From Bolinopsis microptera (taxonomy: Eukaryota > Ctenophora > Tentaculata > Lobata > Bolinopsidae): DNA of 43,720 nucleotides. The stretch spans positions 1-43,720 of the forward strand of contig NW_026971806.1 of NCBI RefSeq assembly GCF_026151205.1, read 5' to 3'. A program made the position numbers and the translations under genes. Below are positions 41,801-43,720 of the stretch, piece after piece (the first letter of the stretch is position 1; each line of letters opens with the position of its first letter). Below the pieces are notes generated by a model. It was not told the DNA's origin and did not search any database. It saw only the letters and a list, made by a program, of their open reading frames with translations.

Positions 41801-43720
41801 GGGCCCGTTCGTAGAGAAGATGGAAAAAAGCGATTTTTAAAAAAAGTAACTCCGGGGCCCCGTTTTGTAAAAGATGATTGCTGAATTTTAAAACAAGAAA
41901 TCGGGGCCCCCCCTTTGTAGAGAAGATGGATTTTTGGAATTTAAAACAAGTAACTCGGGGCCCCGTTCGTAAGAAGATGGGTTTTCTGTATTTAAAACAA
42001 GTAACTCGGGGGCCCGTTCTAGAGAAGATGGGTTTGCTGTATTTTAAAACAAGTAACTCGGGCCCATTCGTAGAAAGAGGGTTTGCTGTATTTAAAAAAA
42101 AAGTAACTCGGGGCCCCTTCTAAGAAGAGGGTTTTGCGTATTTTAAAAAAAATAACTCGGGCCCCGTTCGTAAGAAGATGGATTTGCTGTATTTTTAAAA
42201 AATAACTCGGCCCCCTTCTAGAGAAATGGATTTGCTGTATTTTAAAAAATAACTCCCGGGGGCCCTTCGAGAGAAATGATTTGTGTATTTTTAAAAAAAT
42301 AACTCGGGCCCAGTTCGTAGAGAGAGGATTTCTGTATTTTAAAACAAGTAACCCGGCCCATTTTTAAGAAAATGATTTTCTGTTTTTAAAACAATAACCG
42401 GGGCCCCTTCGAAGAAGATGGGTTTTGCTGTATTTTAAAAAAAAGTAACCGGGCCATTCGTAGAGAAGAGGTTTGCTGTAATTTAAAAAAAAAAAAACCG
42501 GGCCCTTCGTAAGAAGAGGATTTCGTATTTTAAAAAAATAACTCGGCCCAGTTTTTAAGAAATGGATTTTGCTGTATTTTAAAACCAAATAACCGGCCCA
42601 TTCTTAAAAAAGATGGATTTTCTTTTTTAAAAAAAGTAATCGCCCATTCGAAAAGAGGATTTGCGTATTTTTAAAAAATAACTCGGGCCCAGTTCGAGAG
42701 AAAGGGATTCTGTATTTTAAAAAAAATAACTCGGCCCATTTCGTAAGAAGATGGGTTTTTCTGAATTTAAAACAATAACCGGCCCCGTTCGTAAGAAATG
42801 GTTTGCTGTTTTTAAACAATAACTCGGGGCCCCGTTTTGAGAGAAAAGGTTTGCGTATTTTTAAAACAAAAAACCGGGCCCATTCGTAGAGAAATGGATT
42901 TTCGTATTTTTAAAAAAAGTAACCGGGCCATTTCGAAGAAATGGATTTCTGTATTTTAAAACAAGAAAAATCGGCCCCCTTCGTAGAGAAGATGGATTCG
43001 TATTTTTTAAAAAAAAGTAAATCGGCCCCGTTCGTAGAGAAAGGATTTGCTGTATTTTAAAACAAGTAACTCGGCCCATTCGTAGAGAAGATGGATTTGC
43101 TGATTTTAAAACAAAATAACTCGGGGCCCCTTCGTAAGAAGATGGATTTCTGATTTTAAAACAGTAACCGGGCCCAGTTTGTAGAGAAGATGGGTTTGCT
43201 TATTTTAAAACAAATAACTCGGGCCCATTCGTAAGAAGTGGTTTGCTGTATTTTAAAACATAACTCGGCCCCCTTCGAGAGAAGAGGATTTTCGTATTTT
43301 AAAAAGAAAATCGGGGAGTTCGTAGAGAAGATGGGTTTGCTGTTTTAAAACAATAACCGGCCATTTGTAGGGAAAGGAAATTTGCTGTATTTTAAAAAAT
43401 ACCCCGGGCCCCCCCCCGTTCGTAAAAGATGGGGTTTGCTGTATTTTTAAAACAAGTAACTCGGCCCATTTTGAAAAAATGGATTGCATTTTAAAACAAT
43501 AACTCGGGCCCAGTCGTAGGAAGTGGATTTTTTGTTTTTAAAACAAGAAAATCGCCCCTTCAGAGAAAATGGATTTTTCTGTAATTTTAAAACAAGTAAC
43601 TCGGCCCCCGTTCGTAAAAAAGAAGGGTTTGCTGTATTTTAAAACAATAAAATGGCCCAGTTCGTAGAAAAGGGTTTTGCTGATTTTAAACAAGAACCGG
43701 GCCATTGTAGAGAAAAGGAT
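41801..43720 (+). repeat. Moderately intact array running off the window end
   Basis: About 38 units of fair quality, with several near-consensus copies (about 41940-42060 and 43020-43110). The array is still in register at the last base (GTAGAGAAAAGGAT), so it continues beyond the window; it is likewise mid-unit at base 1. The true array is longer than the window. Confidence 0.88.

Overview
The whole window is one head-to-tail tandem repeat. I find no gene, RNA gene, mobile element or CRISPR array in it. The repeat unit is 52 bp. It is cleanest at about 5652-7395 and 15216-16690, where dozens of consecutive copies agree almost base for base. Landmarks in order are TTCGTAGAGAAGATGG, a T-rich stretch with GCTGTATTTTAAAA, then CAAGTAACTCGGGCCCAG. 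The unit is about 40% GC (21 of 52). Every copy I could orient runs in the same direction, and I saw no unique sequence longer than a fraction of a unit. After removing four giant homopolymers, about 39.5 kb of array remains, or roughly 750-850 units (an estimate from average spacing).

The organism cannot be identified because there is no coding or RNA sequence. A single-orientation array of a 52-bp unit over more than 40 kb is most like eukaryotic satellite DNA (centromeric, subtelomeric or other heterochromatin), but this is inference from architecture alone. I do not recognise the monomer.

Layout: 1-880 mostly good units; 880-3420 increasingly eroded, worst at about 2160-2830, with recovery from 2830; 3420-3687 strongly eroded; 3688-5014 a 1327-base A run joined directly to a 637-base C run at 5015-5651; 5652-7395 near-perfect units; 7396-10135 alternating poor and good stretches; 10136-10600 copies with scattered, read-like errors; 10600-13362 progressive erosion into A/T/G/C runs; 13363-15215 a 1853-base A run; 15216-16690 near-perfect units; 16700-17100 read-like errors; 17100-18880 shortened units; 18880-23395 moderately eroded; 23395-27336 heavily eroded; 27337-27774 a 438-base G run; 27775-43720 moderately eroded, with worse patches near 35161-35800, 38220-38720 and 41220-41800.

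Most of the apparent divergence looks technical rather than evolutionary. Homopolymers of hundreds to thousands of bases begin and end exactly inside the unit's own AAAA, GGG and CCC tracts. Elsewhere, isolated bases between runs are lost or converted to the neighbouring base. Error style changes abruptly along the window. I read this as a real satellite whose long-read consensus has failed over much of its length. All apparent reading frames are by-products of a 52-bp (3n+1) repeat with indels. I found no new biological system. What is worth a second look is the satellite monomer itself (length near five helical turns, an interrupted GGGCCC dyad) and the in-register homopolymer artefacts.
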